DNA of 64,000 nt, from positions 1 to 64,000 of the forward strand of contig NZ_JAJCVI010000008.1 in the NCBI RefSeq assembly GCF_020567525.1, written 5' to 3'. A program made the position numbers and the translations under genes. The notes under the pieces are model-generated. The model did not search any database, was not told the DNA's origin, and saw only the letters and a program-made list of their open reading frames with translations. Within the stretch, counting starts at the first letter, position 1; every line of letters starts with the position of its first letter. This stretch comes from Halorubellus salinus (GTDB taxonomy: Archaea > Halobacteriota > Halobacteria > Halobacteriales > Natrialbaceae). Shown here one piece after another: positions 7,853 to 16,371 of this stretch.

Positions 7853-8731
7853 ATGTCAGCAACGGAAGACGCAGGCGACCACGGACACGGCGGCCACCTG
7901 CCGGCCGTGGAGGACTTCCCGCGCGGGTTCGGGGAGGCCTCCTGGTGGCCGTTCGTCACCGCCATCGGCGGCTCCGGTATCTACGTCGGGGCAGCACTGT
8001 TCCTCCTCGCCGCCCGCGGCGGCTTCGGGATCGGCATGGGGACCGCGGCCGCGGTCAGCATCGGAAGCATCGGGCTGTTCGTGTTCGGTATCCTCGGCTG
8101 GCTCTACCACGGGTTCGTCGCGAGCTTCTGGCAGCGCCACAAGTCCGAGCAGAGCGAATCCAAGCTCGTCTGGGGGATGTACGCGTTCCTCGGGAGCGAG
8201 ATCGCGACGTTCAGCGCCGGGTTCATCTACTTCTTCTTCATCCAGGCTGGCGGCCTCGGGGAGATCCCGGACGTCTTCGGGAGCCTCGTCATCTTCAACA
8301 CGCTCCTCCTGATCGCGAGCAGTTTCGTCCTGCACTTCAGCGAGGTGGCGCTCCGGAACGGGAACCGGAAGCGCTTCGTCACGCTGCTTGGCGCCACGCT
8401 GCTCATGGGCATCATCTTCATCGGCGGGCAGGTGTACGAGTACTACGAGTTCCTCGCCGTGAAGAACTTCACCCCGGCCGCTATCGCCGGCGGTGAGGTC
8501 ATCTACTCGAACCCGTTCGCGAGCGCGTTCTACGCGCTCACGGGGCTGCACGGCCTGCACGTCACGCTCGGCGCGGTCCTCCTCGGTATCGTGTTCGTGC
8601 GTGGCCTCCGCGGCCAGTATTCCGCTGAACGGCACGTCTCCGTGAAGACGGCGGCGCTCTACTGGCACTTCGTGGACGTCGTCTGGATCTTCCTCGTCGC
8701 CGCGATCTACATCGGCGCGACCGCGCTCTGA
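7853..8731 (+). CDS. coxC: Heme-copper terminal oxidase subunit III
   Basis: 292 residues with seven hydrophobic segments. Family features include the opening PFVTAIGGSGIYVGAALFL, EIATFSAGFIYFFF, the GLHGLHVTLGAVLLG region (about 227-241) and the terminal YWHFVDVVWIFLVAAIYI, which is the subunit III hallmark W-H-F-V-D-x-V-W. The N-terminus is His-rich (DAGDHGHGGHLP). Subunit III stabilises the proton-pumping subunit I. The ATG was chosen because homologues begin shortly before the first helix and a TATA-like box lies about 28 nt upstream. A multi-pass membrane protein follows 11 nt after its stop, suggesting an operon. Confidence 0.95.
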   Translation: MSATEDAGDHGHGGHLPAVEDFPRGFGEASWWPFVTAIGGSGIYVGAALFLLAARGGFGIGMGTAAAVSIGSIGLFVFGILGWLYHGFVASFWQRHKSEQSESKLVWGMYAFLGSEIATFSAGFIYFFFIQAGGLGEIPDVFGSLVIFNTLLLIASSFVLHFSEVALRNGNRKRFVTLLGATLLMGIIFIGGQVYEYYEFLAVKNFTPAAIAGGEVIYSNPFASAFYALTGLHGLHVTLGAVLLGIVFVRGLRGQYSAERHVSVKTAALYWHFVDVVWIFLVAAIYIGATAL

Positions 8732-8742
8732 GTCGGTCCGCC

Positions 8743-10167
8743 ATGACTCGCGTTCGTCGTTCCGTCTCGATAGTCGTCGCCCTCGTTCTCGCAGCCGGCA
8801 CGGTCAGCGCGCACGGCGCCGCGCTCCGCGGGTCCTCGGGTTCGCTGTCGATACCGACGTGGTTGTTCCTCGCGACCGGCGGCGGCGTCGTCGGCGCGTC
8901 GTTCCTCCTGGCGACGTTCGCGACCGACCGGACGTTCGTCCGTCGGAGTCACGACCACGCACGAGTGCTCGCCGCGGTCCCGCGCGTGCTCCGGACGGTC
9001 GTCGCGCCGCTCGTAGGCCTCCTCGGGTTGCTCGCCGTGCTCGCGTTCGGCTTCGGCGCTGCGTTCGACGTCGCGCCCGCGGACCCACAGCAGAACCTCG
9101 CGATCCTCGTCGTCTGGGTCGGCTGGTGGGCGGGGTACGTGATGACGCTGTACCTCGTCGGGAACACGTGGCCGGCACTGAACCCGTTCCGGACGGTCGC
9201 GCGAACGCTCCCGTCCCTCGACCGCGGGTACCCCGCGGCCTGGGGAGCGTGGCCTGCGGTCGTCGGGTTGCTCGCGCTAGTGTTCGCGGAGGTGGCGCTC
9301 CCGCTCGCCGAGGACGCCGCGATGCTCGCCGGCGCGATCACCGCGTACGGCGTCGTGACGGTCGCCGGTGCGGTCGTCTTCGGCGTCGACGACTGGTTCG
9401 CGAACGCCGACCCGGTCGCGCGAGCGTTCGACCACTACGGTCGCGTCGCGCCGTTCGCTCGGACCGACGACGGCGTCGTCCTCCGGGTTCCGGGCGCCGG
9501 CCTCGTCGAGACCGCCGCCGGGACGGCGCGCGCTGGCGGCGACGACGGTGCGACCGACCGGGCGCCGCTCGCCGACGCGGGCGGTGTCGCGTTCGTGGTG
9601 GCGCTCGTGTTCGCGACGACGTACGACGGGTTCGTCGCCACGCCAGCCTGGCGGACCATCGCAGAGGCCGTTCACGCCCCGGGTGTTCCAGGCGTCCTCA
9701 TATACGCCGTCGCGTACGCGCTCGGGTTCCTCGCGTTCGTCGGCGTCTACCGGTGGGCGGCCCGGAGCGCCCGCCGGACCGGTGACACGTTCGTCGCGGT
9801 CGACGAACTCGCGCGCCGGTTCGCACCACCCCTGCTCGCCATCGCCGCCGGCTACCACCTCGCGCACTACCTCGGCTTCTTCGTGTCGCTGTCGCTCCCG
9901 CTCGCGACCGCGCTCGCCGCCCCGACCGCACCACCGGCCCCGGAGCTGTTCGTCCTCCCGACGTTCTTCGGTGGGGTCGCAATCACCGCCATCCTCGTCG
10001 GGCACCTGCTCGCGGTCTGGGTCGCACACGCTATCGGCTTCGAGGTGTTCCCCGAACGCCTCCAGGCGGTGCGCGCACAGTACGCGTTCGTCGCCGTCAT
10101 GATCGCGTACACCACGCTCAGCCTCTGGATCGTCTCCCAACCGACCGTCACGCCACCGTTCCTCTAG
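8743..10167 (+). CDS. Polytopic membrane protein of the oxidase cluster, function unknown
   Basis: 474 residues. After a signal-like first helix (SIVVALVLAAGTVSAHGAAL) there are about ten more membrane segments, for example WLFLATGGGVVGASFLLATF, LAILVVWVGWWAGYVMTLYL and ITAILVGHLLAVWVAHAIGF. Histidines recur in or near membrane segments (GYHLAHYLGFF, VGHLLAVWVAHAIGFE), as in heme- or metal-handling membrane proteins. It lies 11 nt after coxC and 4 nt before a zinc-finger membrane protein, so the three are probably one operon. Oxidase biogenesis or metal supply is the natural guess but no family motif proves it. Confidence 0.75.
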   Translation: MTRVRRSVSIVVALVLAAGTVSAHGAALRGSSGSLSIPTWLFLATGGGVVGASFLLATFATDRTFVRRSHDHARVLAAVPRVLRTVVAPLVGLLGLLAVLAFGFGAAFDVAPADPQQNLAILVVWVGWWAGYVMTLYLVGNTWPALNPFRTVARTLPSLDRGYPAAWGAWPAVVGLLALVFAEVALPLAEDAAMLAGAITAYGVVTVAGAVVFGVDDWFANADPVARAFDHYGRVAPFARTDDGVVLRVPGAGLVETAAGTARAGGDDGATDRAPLADAGGVAFVVALVFATTYDGFVATPAWRTIAEAVHAPGVPGVLIYAVAYALGFLAFVGVYRWAARSARRTGDTFVAVDELARRFAPPLLAIAAGYHLAHYLGFFVSLSLPLATALAAPTAPPAPELFVLPTFFGGVAITAILVGHLLAVWVAHAIGFEVFPERLQAVRAQYAFVAVMIAYTTLSLWIVSQPTVTPPFL

Positions 10168-10171
10168 ACCA

Positions 10172-10489
10172 ATGACGACACCACAGACGGACGTCGACGC
10201 GACCGATGCGCCAGCAAGCGACACCGCGACGGCCGTGCCGACGAGCGTCCCGGCGGACGCGACCGTCCACGAGTGCCCGTACTGCGACCGGCCGTTCACC
10301 CGCGAGGACCGCGTCGCGCTCCACGTCGGCCTCCAGCACTACGACGTCTGCACGTCCGAAGAGGAGGAGGCGTTCGAGACCGCGTACCTCGCGGAGAACG
10401 CGGAGATACGCCGGTATCGCTTGAAGGCCGCCGTCGCGCTCATCGTGCTCTACTTCGGACTCCTGATGGTGTACGCCGTCGCCGCCTGA
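10172..10489 (+). CDS. Small C2H2-type zinc-finger protein with C-terminal membrane anchor (probably DUF7410)
   Basis: 105 residues: a Thr/Ala/Asp-rich N-terminus, a finger CPYCDRPFTREDRVALHVGL followed by QHYDVC (about 36-60), an acidic linker, and one membrane helix AVALIVLYFGLLMVYAVAA at the end. The finger should face the cytoplasm. It lies 4 nt after the preceding membrane protein, at the end of the coxC operon. Haloarchaea often keep such a protein beside oxidase genes, so a role in oxidase maturation is possible. Confidence 0.8.
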   Translation: MTTPQTDVDATDAPASDTATAVPTSVPADATVHECPYCDRPFTREDRVALHVGLQHYDVCTSEEEEAFETAYLAENAEIRRYRLKAAVALIVLYFGLLMVYAVAA

Positions 10490-10526
10490 CGTCGGCACTC
10501 GGTCCCGGTCCGCGAGTTCGCTCTCA

Positions 10527-10823
10527 CTACATCCCCATGTCGGCGCTCGCGTCCGGGATCGGGAGGTCGTGCTCGCGCACGCCGAGGCGTTCGGCGACGT
10601 GGTCGAGCGCCATGTCGAACCCGTAGTAGCGCTCCAGTTCGTCGCCGTCGACGCCCGTTCGAACCTTCAGCATCGCGTACCCGTCGCGATTCTGCGCGAC
10701 GACCGCGGTCCGGCCGTCGCGCTCGAACACGAGCACGCGCTCGCCCTCGGTCAGCGAGTACCGCGCCGTGATCCCGTTCGCGCTCGCTTCGGTCTCCCCG
10801 TCGACAGCAGCGTCGTCGGTCAT
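10527..10823 (-). CDS. Small haloarchaeal protein of unknown function (probably DUF7111)
   Basis: 98 residues beginning MTDDAAVDGETEASANGIT; the longer upstream frame has arginine-rich noise composition and was discarded. The core ITARYSLTEGERVLVFERDGRTAVVAQNRDGYAMLKVRT (given in part) reads as an antiparallel beta sheet, followed by a short helical tail. No catalytic motif is visible. The gene is divergent from a PadR-type regulator 148 bp away. Confidence 0.7.
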   Translation of the reverse strand: MTDDAAVDGETEASANGITARYSLTEGERVLVFERDGRTAVVAQNRDGYAMLKVRTGVDGDELERYYGFDMALDHVAERLGVREHDLPIPDASADMGM

Positions 10824-10971
10824 GCGAGAGCGTTCGGTCCACGGGTACGAAACCCCAGCGGTCCCGGAGTCGACTCCAGCGGTTCCAGAGCCAGCAGGAA
10901 GGCGACGCGTCGGCGGCGTCGAGCGAGCGCGGACCGCAACGCCCACGGGCGACGCTCGCGTATCGGGTGCC

Positions 10972-11244
10972 ATGACGAAGTACGTCCAGAGCGGGATGCG
11001 TCGCGACGTCCTCGCACTCCTGGCCGCCGAACCGCGCCGCGGCCAGCAACTCAAGACGTCGCTCGAAACGCACTACGACGAGCACATCGAACCGAAGACG
11101 TTCTACGGCGCGCTCGACGCGCTCGTCGACGCCGGTCACGTCCAGGTGGAGACCGAGGGCGTCCACGACGTCTACGACCTCACACCCGGTGGTCGAAGCA
11201 TGCTCGAAACGCACGTCGACTGGCTCGTCGAACAGGTCCAGTAG
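10972..11244 (+). CDS. PadR-family winged-helix transcriptional regulator
   Basis: 90 residues. MRRDVLALLAAEPRRGQQLK is the first helix pair and KTFYGALDALVDAGHVQVE the recognition helix and wing (PKTFYGALDxLVxxGxV pattern), followed by YDLTPGGRSMLETH. Only the DNA-binding domain and a short dimer helix are present, so it is a minimal PadR. The start at ATG 10972 begins the domain; upstream frame continuation has non-coding composition. Targets unknown; the divergent small gene is one candidate. Confidence 0.85.
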   Translation: MTKYVQSGMRRDVLALLAAEPRRGQQLKTSLETHYDEHIEPKTFYGALDALVDAGHVQVETEGVHDVYDLTPGGRSMLETHVDWLVEQVQ

Positions 11245-11268
11245 AACGCCCCGAGGCGTCCACCCCGC

Positions 11269-11700
11269 TCAGTCCGCGGGGTCCGCGGGCACCGTGAGGT
11301 ACTCGCACTTGTCCGCGTCCGCGTCGAAACAGTCCGGGCACTCGCTGCGCCGGTCGATGATCGTATCCAGCCGTTCGGCGACCGTGTCGTCGATGACCGC
11401 TTCGAGCGCCGTCGCCTCCCCGCGGAAGTCCTCGACCTCGAGGACGTTCGCGAGGAACCGCTCGATGATGCAGTACGTCTGGAGGGCGTCCTCGGCCCGC
11501 CGGATGCCCTCGTCGGTGAGCGTCGCCCCCTTGTACTTCTCGTGGTCGACGAGCCCGCGGTCCTCGAGCTTCCCAATCATCTCGTTGACGCTCGCGGGCG
11601 ACACCTCCAGCATGTCCGCGAGCATCCCCGTCGCCGCCGGACCATTCTCGATGCGTTGCGCCAGATATATCGCTTTCAGGTACTGTTCTGCGGTGTTCAT
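11269..11700 (-). CDS. DtxR/SirR-family metal-dependent transcriptional regulator
   Basis: 143 residues. N-terminal winged helix (MNTAEQYLKAIYLAQRIENG, then ATGMLADMLEVSPASVNEMI), then the metal-binding dimerisation domain with candidate ligands in CIIERFLANVLEVEDF and ERLDTIIDRRSECPDC. The C-terminal SH3 domain of long DtxR proteins is absent. Such proteins repress iron or manganese uptake or storage genes when metal-bound. It starts inside the last codons of a ferritin-like gene (4-nt overlap), so metal storage and metal sensing are co-expressed. Confidence 0.92.
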   Translation of the reverse strand: MNTAEQYLKAIYLAQRIENGPAATGMLADMLEVSPASVNEMIGKLEDRGLVDHEKYKGATLTDEGIRRAEDALQTYCIIERFLANVLEVEDFRGEATALEAVIDDTVAERLDTIIDRRSECPDCFDADADKCEYLTVPADPAD

Positions 11701-12188
11701 CGGTTGGCCTCCATCAGGTCCGTGACCTCCTCGACGCCCTCGGCTTCCTCCTCGCGGATCTCCACGAGCACGCCAATGACGCGCTCGCGGTCGATACTGA
11801 ACTCGGTGTCGCTCGCCTCGATCGCCTCGATGAGGTCGTCGTAGAACTTGTACGCGGTCTCCTCGTTACACAACTGGTCGTACAGCAGGTCGTCGAAGTC
11901 CTCCGGCGCGGTCTGGGCGTACTGCGCTTCGACGAGTGCGTTGATCTCCTCGTAGGGCACGGTCTCCGCGTTCAGGTCGGCGACGAGCGCCTCCAGTCGG
12001 TCGCGGTGAGCCGCGGATTCGTCGGCGGCGTCCTCCAGTAACGCCTCGACCGCTGGGTCCCGGTCGCCGGCGTCGAAGGAGTCGAGGTGGTGGTGTGCGC
12101 GGGATTCGACGACCTCCTCCAGCACGACGCCGATCTGGAGGAGGCGCGCGAGCTGGTGGTCGTCGGTGATGCGCTGTCCCAAACTCAT
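11697..12188 (-). CDS. Ferritin-like/rubrerythrin-type diiron four-helix protein
   Basis: 163 residues, almost entirely helical. Carboxylate/histidine pairs fit a ferritin-like core: EEVVESRAHHHLDSF, DESAAHRDRLE and NEETAYKFYDDLIEAIE. This fold stores or oxidises iron or detoxifies peroxide. The gene is leaderless by position of a TATA box at 12211-12219 and is translationally coupled to a DtxR-type regulator through an ATGA overlap. Which diiron reaction it carries out cannot be told from sequence. Confidence 0.8.
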   Translation of the reverse strand: MSLGQRITDDHQLARLLQIGVVLEEVVESRAHHHLDSFDAGDRDPAVEALLEDAADESAAHRDRLEALVADLNAETVPYEEINALVEAQYAQTAPEDFDDLLYDQLCNEETAYKFYDDLIEAIEASDTEFSIDRERVIGVLVEIREEEAEGVEEVTDLMEANR

Positions 12189-12209
12189 ACACGCACGTCC
12201 GGGAGCCGG

Positions 12210-12665
12210 TCACTTAACGCTCTCCCTCTCGTTCGCCGACGCGTCGCGGTCTCCGTCGGCTTCGAGTGCTGCGGTGACTGCGTCGTGCGCGTCCTCGCGG
12301 TCGCCGTCGTAGCCCGTCTCGGGGAAGAGGTCGGGATCGTCGGCGCGTCGCCCGACGACGTGCAGGTGGAGGTGCGGGACGGACTGGTAGGACGTGCTGT
12401 CGTTGAAGAGGTTCGCGCCGTCGAACCCGCGTTCGCCGCCGCGCAAGCGCCGAGCGAGCGTTCGCGCGTGCTCGGTCACGGTCGCGAGTGCGTCAGCGGG
12501 GACGTCGAACAGCGACTCGTGGTGGGCTTTCGGAATCACGAGGACGTGCCCGGGTGCAAACGGGTCCAGGGGGGAGAATGCGAGCGTCTCAGCGGTCTCG
12601 TCCACGACGAGCGCGTCCGCCTCGCCTGCGACGATGTCGCAGAAGACGCAGTCGGCGTCGGTCAT
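12210..12665 (-). CDS. HIT-family nucleotide hydrolase/transferase
   Basis: 151 residues. CVFCDIVAGE (Zn-binding Cys pair typical of the Hint branch) starts the domain, DPFAPGHVLVIPKAHHESLF is the central strand pair, and SVPHLHLHVVGR (about 107-118) is the HxHxHx histidine triad with the nucleophilic middle histidine. Members hydrolyse AMP-linked or dinucleotide phosphates; the physiological substrate is unknown. Start at ATG 12665, chosen over longer frames because homologues begin just before CxFC. Confidence 0.9.
   Translation of the reverse strand: MTDADCVFCDIVAGEADALVVDETAETLAFSPLDPFAPGHVLVIPKAHHESLFDVPADALATVTEHARTLARRLRGGERGFDGANLFNDSTSYQSVPHLHLHVVGRRADDPDLFPETGYDGDREDAHDAVTAALEADGDRDASANERESVK
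12211..12219 (-). promoter_or_regulatory. TATA-like box for the ferritin-like/DtxR operon
   Basis: CGTTAAGTG on the minus strand lies 23-31 nt before the ATG at 12188. It overlaps the stop codon of the HIT gene, so the operon has its own promoter. Confidence 0.4.
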
Positions 12666-12741
12666 GAACGAACGGACGCGAAAGCCCCACGTCAAGCTGA
12701 CGGACGTAAGAGAGAGAACCGCAAGGAAGAGGTGTGGGTCC

Positions 12742-13953
12742 TTACTCGCGAAGGCGCTCCGCGACGAGTTCCTCGAGGTCGTCGCGGAGCTCGTCCACGT
12801 CGACCTCGTCGAGCACCGGCACGAAGAAGCCCTCGACGAGCATGTTCTTCGCGACCTGCGGGTGCACGCCACGCGAGGTCATGTAGAACAGGTCCTGCGC
12901 GTCGACCTGTCCGACCGTCGCCGAGTGCGACGCCTCGGTGTCGTGGTTGTTGATGATGAGCTTCGGGGACGCGTCCGCCTCGCTCTCGTCCGAGAGCATG
13001 AGCGTGTTCTCGCGCTGGTACGAGCTCGTGTCCCACGCGTCCGTCCCGACGTCCTGCACGCCCTCGTACACCGAGCGCGCCTGGTCGTCGAGGACGCCCC
13101 GCGTCACGAGGTCCGCGGTCGTGTGCTCGCCCTGATGCCAGACGCGCGCCGCGATGTCGATGTGCTGGTCGTCGTGCCCGAAGAACGCACCGACGGTCTT
13201 CGTCTCCGACGAGTCACCTTTGAGGTACGTCTCGACGCTCGACTTCGTCAACCGAGAGCCGATGTTCCCCTCGATCCAGTCGACCGTCGCGTACGTGTCG
13301 GCGTGCCCGCGCTTCAGCGTGTAGTTGTACGTCTCCTCGTCGAGGTTCTGGAGCGCGCCGTACTGCACGCGAGAGTTCTCGCCCGCGACGACCTCGACGA
13401 TGCCGCTGTAGTAGCGCTCGCCCTCGACGTCGTCGCCGGTGGACTGCCGTTCGAGGATCGTCACCGACGAGGACTCCTCGGTGACGACGAGCGTGTAGTT
13501 GAACAGCGACCGACTGTTCATCTGCGTCCGGATCTTCACGTCCTCCGCGTCCACGCCCTCCGGGACGTAGATGACGGTGCCCGCGGAGAAAAGCGCCGTC
13601 GACAGCGCCGTGAGGTAGTTCTCCTCGGGGTCGACGACGCTCGCGAAGTGCTCCTCGACGAGGTCGCCGTGCTCGGCGAGCGCCTCCGACCACTCCAGCA
13701 CCTCGATACCCTCGTCGCTCACGCGGTCCTTGTCCTCGGCCGCGTTCAGCGGGTCGACCAGCGTCTCGAAGTCGAGCGCGTGAAGGTTCGTCCAGTCGCG
13801 ACCCGGCGTCCGGATGACGTCCGGCATGTCGAGGTCGTCGAGCGCCTCGAGCGCTTCGACGCGGGTCTCGGTGAGCCACTCCGGCTCGTCGAGGTCCGCG
13901 GAGATCTGTTCCACCTGCTCTCGTGTGAGGTTCGCGTGTACCTGCGTACTCAT
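12742..13953 (-). CDS. sufD: Fe-S cluster assembly scaffold subunit SufD
   Basis: 403 residues, third gene of sufC-sufB-sufD. It has the SufB/SufD right-handed beta-helix core (QYGALQNLDEETYNYTLKRG, EGNIGSRLTKSSVETYLKGD, HTTADLVTRGVLDDQARSVYEG) and the family C-terminus ASHSATVGQVDAQDLFYMTS, then RGVHPQVAKNMLVEGFF. SufD pairs with SufB and is thought to aid iron entry into the SufBC2D scaffold. It lies 16 nt after sufB. No desulfurase or SufE/U gene is visible nearby, so sulfur must be supplied from elsewhere. Confidence 0.93.
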   Translation of the reverse strand: MSTQVHANLTREQVEQISADLDEPEWLTETRVEALEALDDLDMPDVIRTPGRDWTNLHALDFETLVDPLNAAEDKDRVSDEGIEVLEWSEALAEHGDLVEEHFASVVDPEENYLTALSTALFSAGTVIYVPEGVDAEDVKIRTQMNSRSLFNYTLVVTEESSSVTILERQSTGDDVEGERYYSGIVEVVAGENSRVQYGALQNLDEETYNYTLKRGHADTYATVDWIEGNIGSRLTKSSVETYLKGDSSETKTVGAFFGHDDQHIDIAARVWHQGEHTTADLVTRGVLDDQARSVYEGVQDVGTDAWDTSSYQRENTLMLSDESEADASPKLIINNHDTEASHSATVGQVDAQDLFYMTSRGVHPQVAKNMLVEGFFVPVLDEVDVDELRDDLEELVAERLRE

Positions 13954-13969
13954 TGTCTCCTCCCGGGAG

Positions 13970-15400
13970 TTACCCGAGGCTACCCTCCATCTCGAGTTCG
14001 ATGAGGCGGTTCAGTTCGACCGCGTACTCGATCGGCAGTTCCTCCGTGATCGGTTCGATGAAGCCGGCGACGATCATCTGCTTGGCGTCGTCGTCGTCCA
14101 GTCCACGCGACTGGAGGTAGAAGACGTCCTCGTCGCCAATTTTTCCAACGGTCGCCTCGTGCGCGACGTCGACCTTCGACTCCTGGATCTCCATGTACGG
14201 CATCGTGTCCGACGTCGACTCGTTGTCGAACATCAGCGCGTCACACTCGACCGACGTCGAGGAGTTCTCCGCGCCGTCGCTGATGTGGACGAGGCCACGG
14301 TAGTTCGTGCGGCCGCCGTCCTTACTGATGGACTTCGACTCGATCGTCGACTTCGTGTCCGGCGCGTTGTGGTAGACCTTCGCGCCCGTGTCGATGTTCT
14401 GGCCTTCGCCGGCGAACGCGATCGTGATGTGGTTGTCGGTGGCGCCGCGACCCTTCAGGATGGTCGACGGGTACAGCATCGTCGCCTTCGACCCCATGGA
14501 CCCGGACACCCACTCCATCGTCGCGTTCTCCTCCGCGATGGCGCGCTTCGTGTTCAGGTTGTACGTGTTCTTCGACCAGTTCTGGACCGTCGAGTACTGG
14601 ACGTGCGCGTTCTCCTTCACGAACACCTCGACGCCACCCGAGTGCAGGTTGAACTCGGAGTACTTCGGTGCGGAACAGCCCTCGATGTAGTGCACCTCGG
14701 AGTTCTCCTCGGCGATGATGAGCGTGTGCTCGAACTGCCCCATCCCGTCGGAGTTCATCCGGAAGTACGCCTGGACCGGCATGTCGACCGTCGTGTCCTC
14801 GGGGACGTAGACGAACGACCCGCCCGACCAGATGGCGCCGTGCAGCGCCGCGAACTTGTTGTCGCTCGGCGGCACGGCCTTGGTCATGAAGTACTCCTTG
14901 AGGATCTCGGGGTGCTCGCGGACGGCCTTGTCCATGTCGCAGAAGATGACGCCCTTCTCCTCCCAGCGCTCCTGCATGTTCTGGTACACGACCTCGGACT
15001 CGTACTGCGCGCCGACGCCCGAGAGCGCGTTCTTCTCCGCCTCCGGGATGCCGAGCTTGTCGAACGTGTCCTTGATCTCGTCCGGCAGGTCGTTCCAGTC
15101 GTCGACGCCGCCGCGCGTCTCCACGTCCGGGCGGATGTACGGAACGATCTCGTCCACGTCGACCTCGGACAGGTCGGGTGCGCCCGGCCAGTCGTCGGGC
15201 ATCGGCATCTCGTGGAACTGCTTCAGTGCGCGAAGACGCCGGTCGAGCATCCACTGCGGCTCGTCCTTGTCCTCGGAAATGACGCGGATGGTCTCCTCCG
15301 TGAGGCCCTTCTCCGCCTTGAACGCCGAGCTCTCCTCCTTCTTGAACTCGAAGCGCTTCTCGGTGTCGGTCTGCTTGAGGTGGTCTTGATCTGAACTCAT
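13970..15400 (-). CDS. sufB: Fe-S cluster assembly scaffold subunit SufB
   Basis: 476 residues, the usual size. Features include the opening KGLTEETIRVISEDKDEPQW, MPMPDDWPGAPDLSEVD, the beta-helix region with YIEGCSAPKYSEFNLHSGGV (candidate cluster/sulfide Cys), SGSMGSKATMLYPSTILKG and DALMFDNESTSDTMPYMEI. The C-terminus VAHEATVGKIGDEDVFYLQS, RGLDDDDAKQMIVAGFI is shared with SufD. SufB builds the cluster and activates the SufC ATPase. It lies 33 nt downstream of sufC. Confidence 0.95.
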   Translation of the reverse strand: MSSDQDHLKQTDTEKRFEFKKEESSAFKAEKGLTEETIRVISEDKDEPQWMLDRRLRALKQFHEMPMPDDWPGAPDLSEVDVDEIVPYIRPDVETRGGVDDWNDLPDEIKDTFDKLGIPEAEKNALSGVGAQYESEVVYQNMQERWEEKGVIFCDMDKAVREHPEILKEYFMTKAVPPSDNKFAALHGAIWSGGSFVYVPEDTTVDMPVQAYFRMNSDGMGQFEHTLIIAEENSEVHYIEGCSAPKYSEFNLHSGGVEVFVKENAHVQYSTVQNWSKNTYNLNTKRAIAEENATMEWVSGSMGSKATMLYPSTILKGRGATDNHITIAFAGEGQNIDTGAKVYHNAPDTKSTIESKSISKDGGRTNYRGLVHISDGAENSSTSVECDALMFDNESTSDTMPYMEIQESKVDVAHEATVGKIGDEDVFYLQSRGLDDDDAKQMIVAGFIEPITEELPIEYAVELNRLIELEMEGSLG

Positions 15401-15433
15401 GATTGATGTATCCTTGTTTGGTTGGCCAGACGG

Positions 15434-16348
15434 TTAAGCAGTCTCGTAGACCTGCTCGCGAACCCAGTCGTAGCCCTCGTCCTCGAGTTTCTCCGCCAGC
15501 TCCGGACCGCCGGACTCCGCGATCTTCCCGTCGAGCATCACGTGCACGTGATCGGGTTCGACGTAGTCGAGGATGCGCTGGTAGTGCGTGATCTGGAGGA
15601 CGCCCGTGCCCTGCTCGTCGCGGAGCGCGTTGATGCCCTTCGACACGTCCTGGAGGCGGTCGATGTCGAGCCCGGAGTCGATCTCGTCGAGCACCGCGAT
15701 CGACGGTTCGAGGATGGCCGCCTGCAGGACCTCGTTCTGCTTCTTCTCACCGCCGGAGAACCCGGCGTTGAGGTACCGCTGCGCGAACTTCGAGTCCATG
15801 TCGAGCTGCTCCATCTTCTCCTGGAGGAGCTGCTGGAACTCCGCGACGCCGACCTCGCCCTCGTCGACGTTCCCCTCCATCGGGGACGTCTCGTAGCCGA
15901 CGTCCTCCTCTTCGGCTTCGTCCTCGGCGTCGTCGTCCTCGAAGAGCTCCTCGCGCTCCTCGAGCTTCGCGTTGAGTGCCGTGCGAAGGAAGTTCGTCAT
16001 CGTGACGCCCTCGATCTCCGCGGGGTACTGGAACCCGAGGAAGATACCGAGCGCCGCGCGCTCGTTCGGTTCGAGCTCGAGGAGGTTCCACGTACGCTTG
16101 TCCTCGGCGATCTCGAAGTCCTCGCCGAAGTCACCCTCTTCGAGGTGCAGGAGCACTTCGCCGTCTGTCACCTCGTAGGCCGGATGGCCCGCGATGACCT
16201 TCGCTGTCGTGGACTTCCCGGAGCCGTTCGGTCCCATGAGCGCGTGAATCTCGCCGGAGAATACTTCCAGGTCGACACCGTCGAGAATCTTCTCGCCGTC
16301 GTCCTCCGCCACTTTCGCGTGGAGGTTGCTGAGTTCGAGTCGTGCCAT
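15434..16348 (-). CDS. sufC: Fe-S cluster assembly ATPase SufC
   Basis: 304 residues against about 250 in bacteria. Walker A GPNGSGKST (39-47), signature FSGGEKKQ (197-204) and Walker B IAVLDEIDSGLD (217-228), followed by the switch His in QITHYQRIL. The extra length is mainly a very acidic insertion (about 130-166) between Q-loop and signature. SufC hydrolyses ATP to drive conformational change of SufBD. It is the first gene of the operon, with a 10-bp palindrome 24-33 nt before its ATG. Confidence 0.95.
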   Translation of the reverse strand: MARLELSNLHAKVAEDDGEKILDGVDLEVFSGEIHALMGPNGSGKSTTAKVIAGHPAYEVTDGEVLLHLEEGDFGEDFEIAEDKRTWNLLELEPNERAALGIFLGFQYPAEIEGVTMTNFLRTALNAKLEEREELFEDDDAEDEAEEEDVGYETSPMEGNVDEGEVGVAEFQQLLQEKMEQLDMDSKFAQRYLNAGFSGGEKKQNEVLQAAILEPSIAVLDEIDSGLDIDRLQDVSKGINALRDEQGTGVLQITHYQRILDYVEPDHVHVMLDGKIAESGGPELAEKLEDEGYDWVREQVYETA

Positions 16349-16371
16349 TTGTGAAACCTCTTATCACGTGT

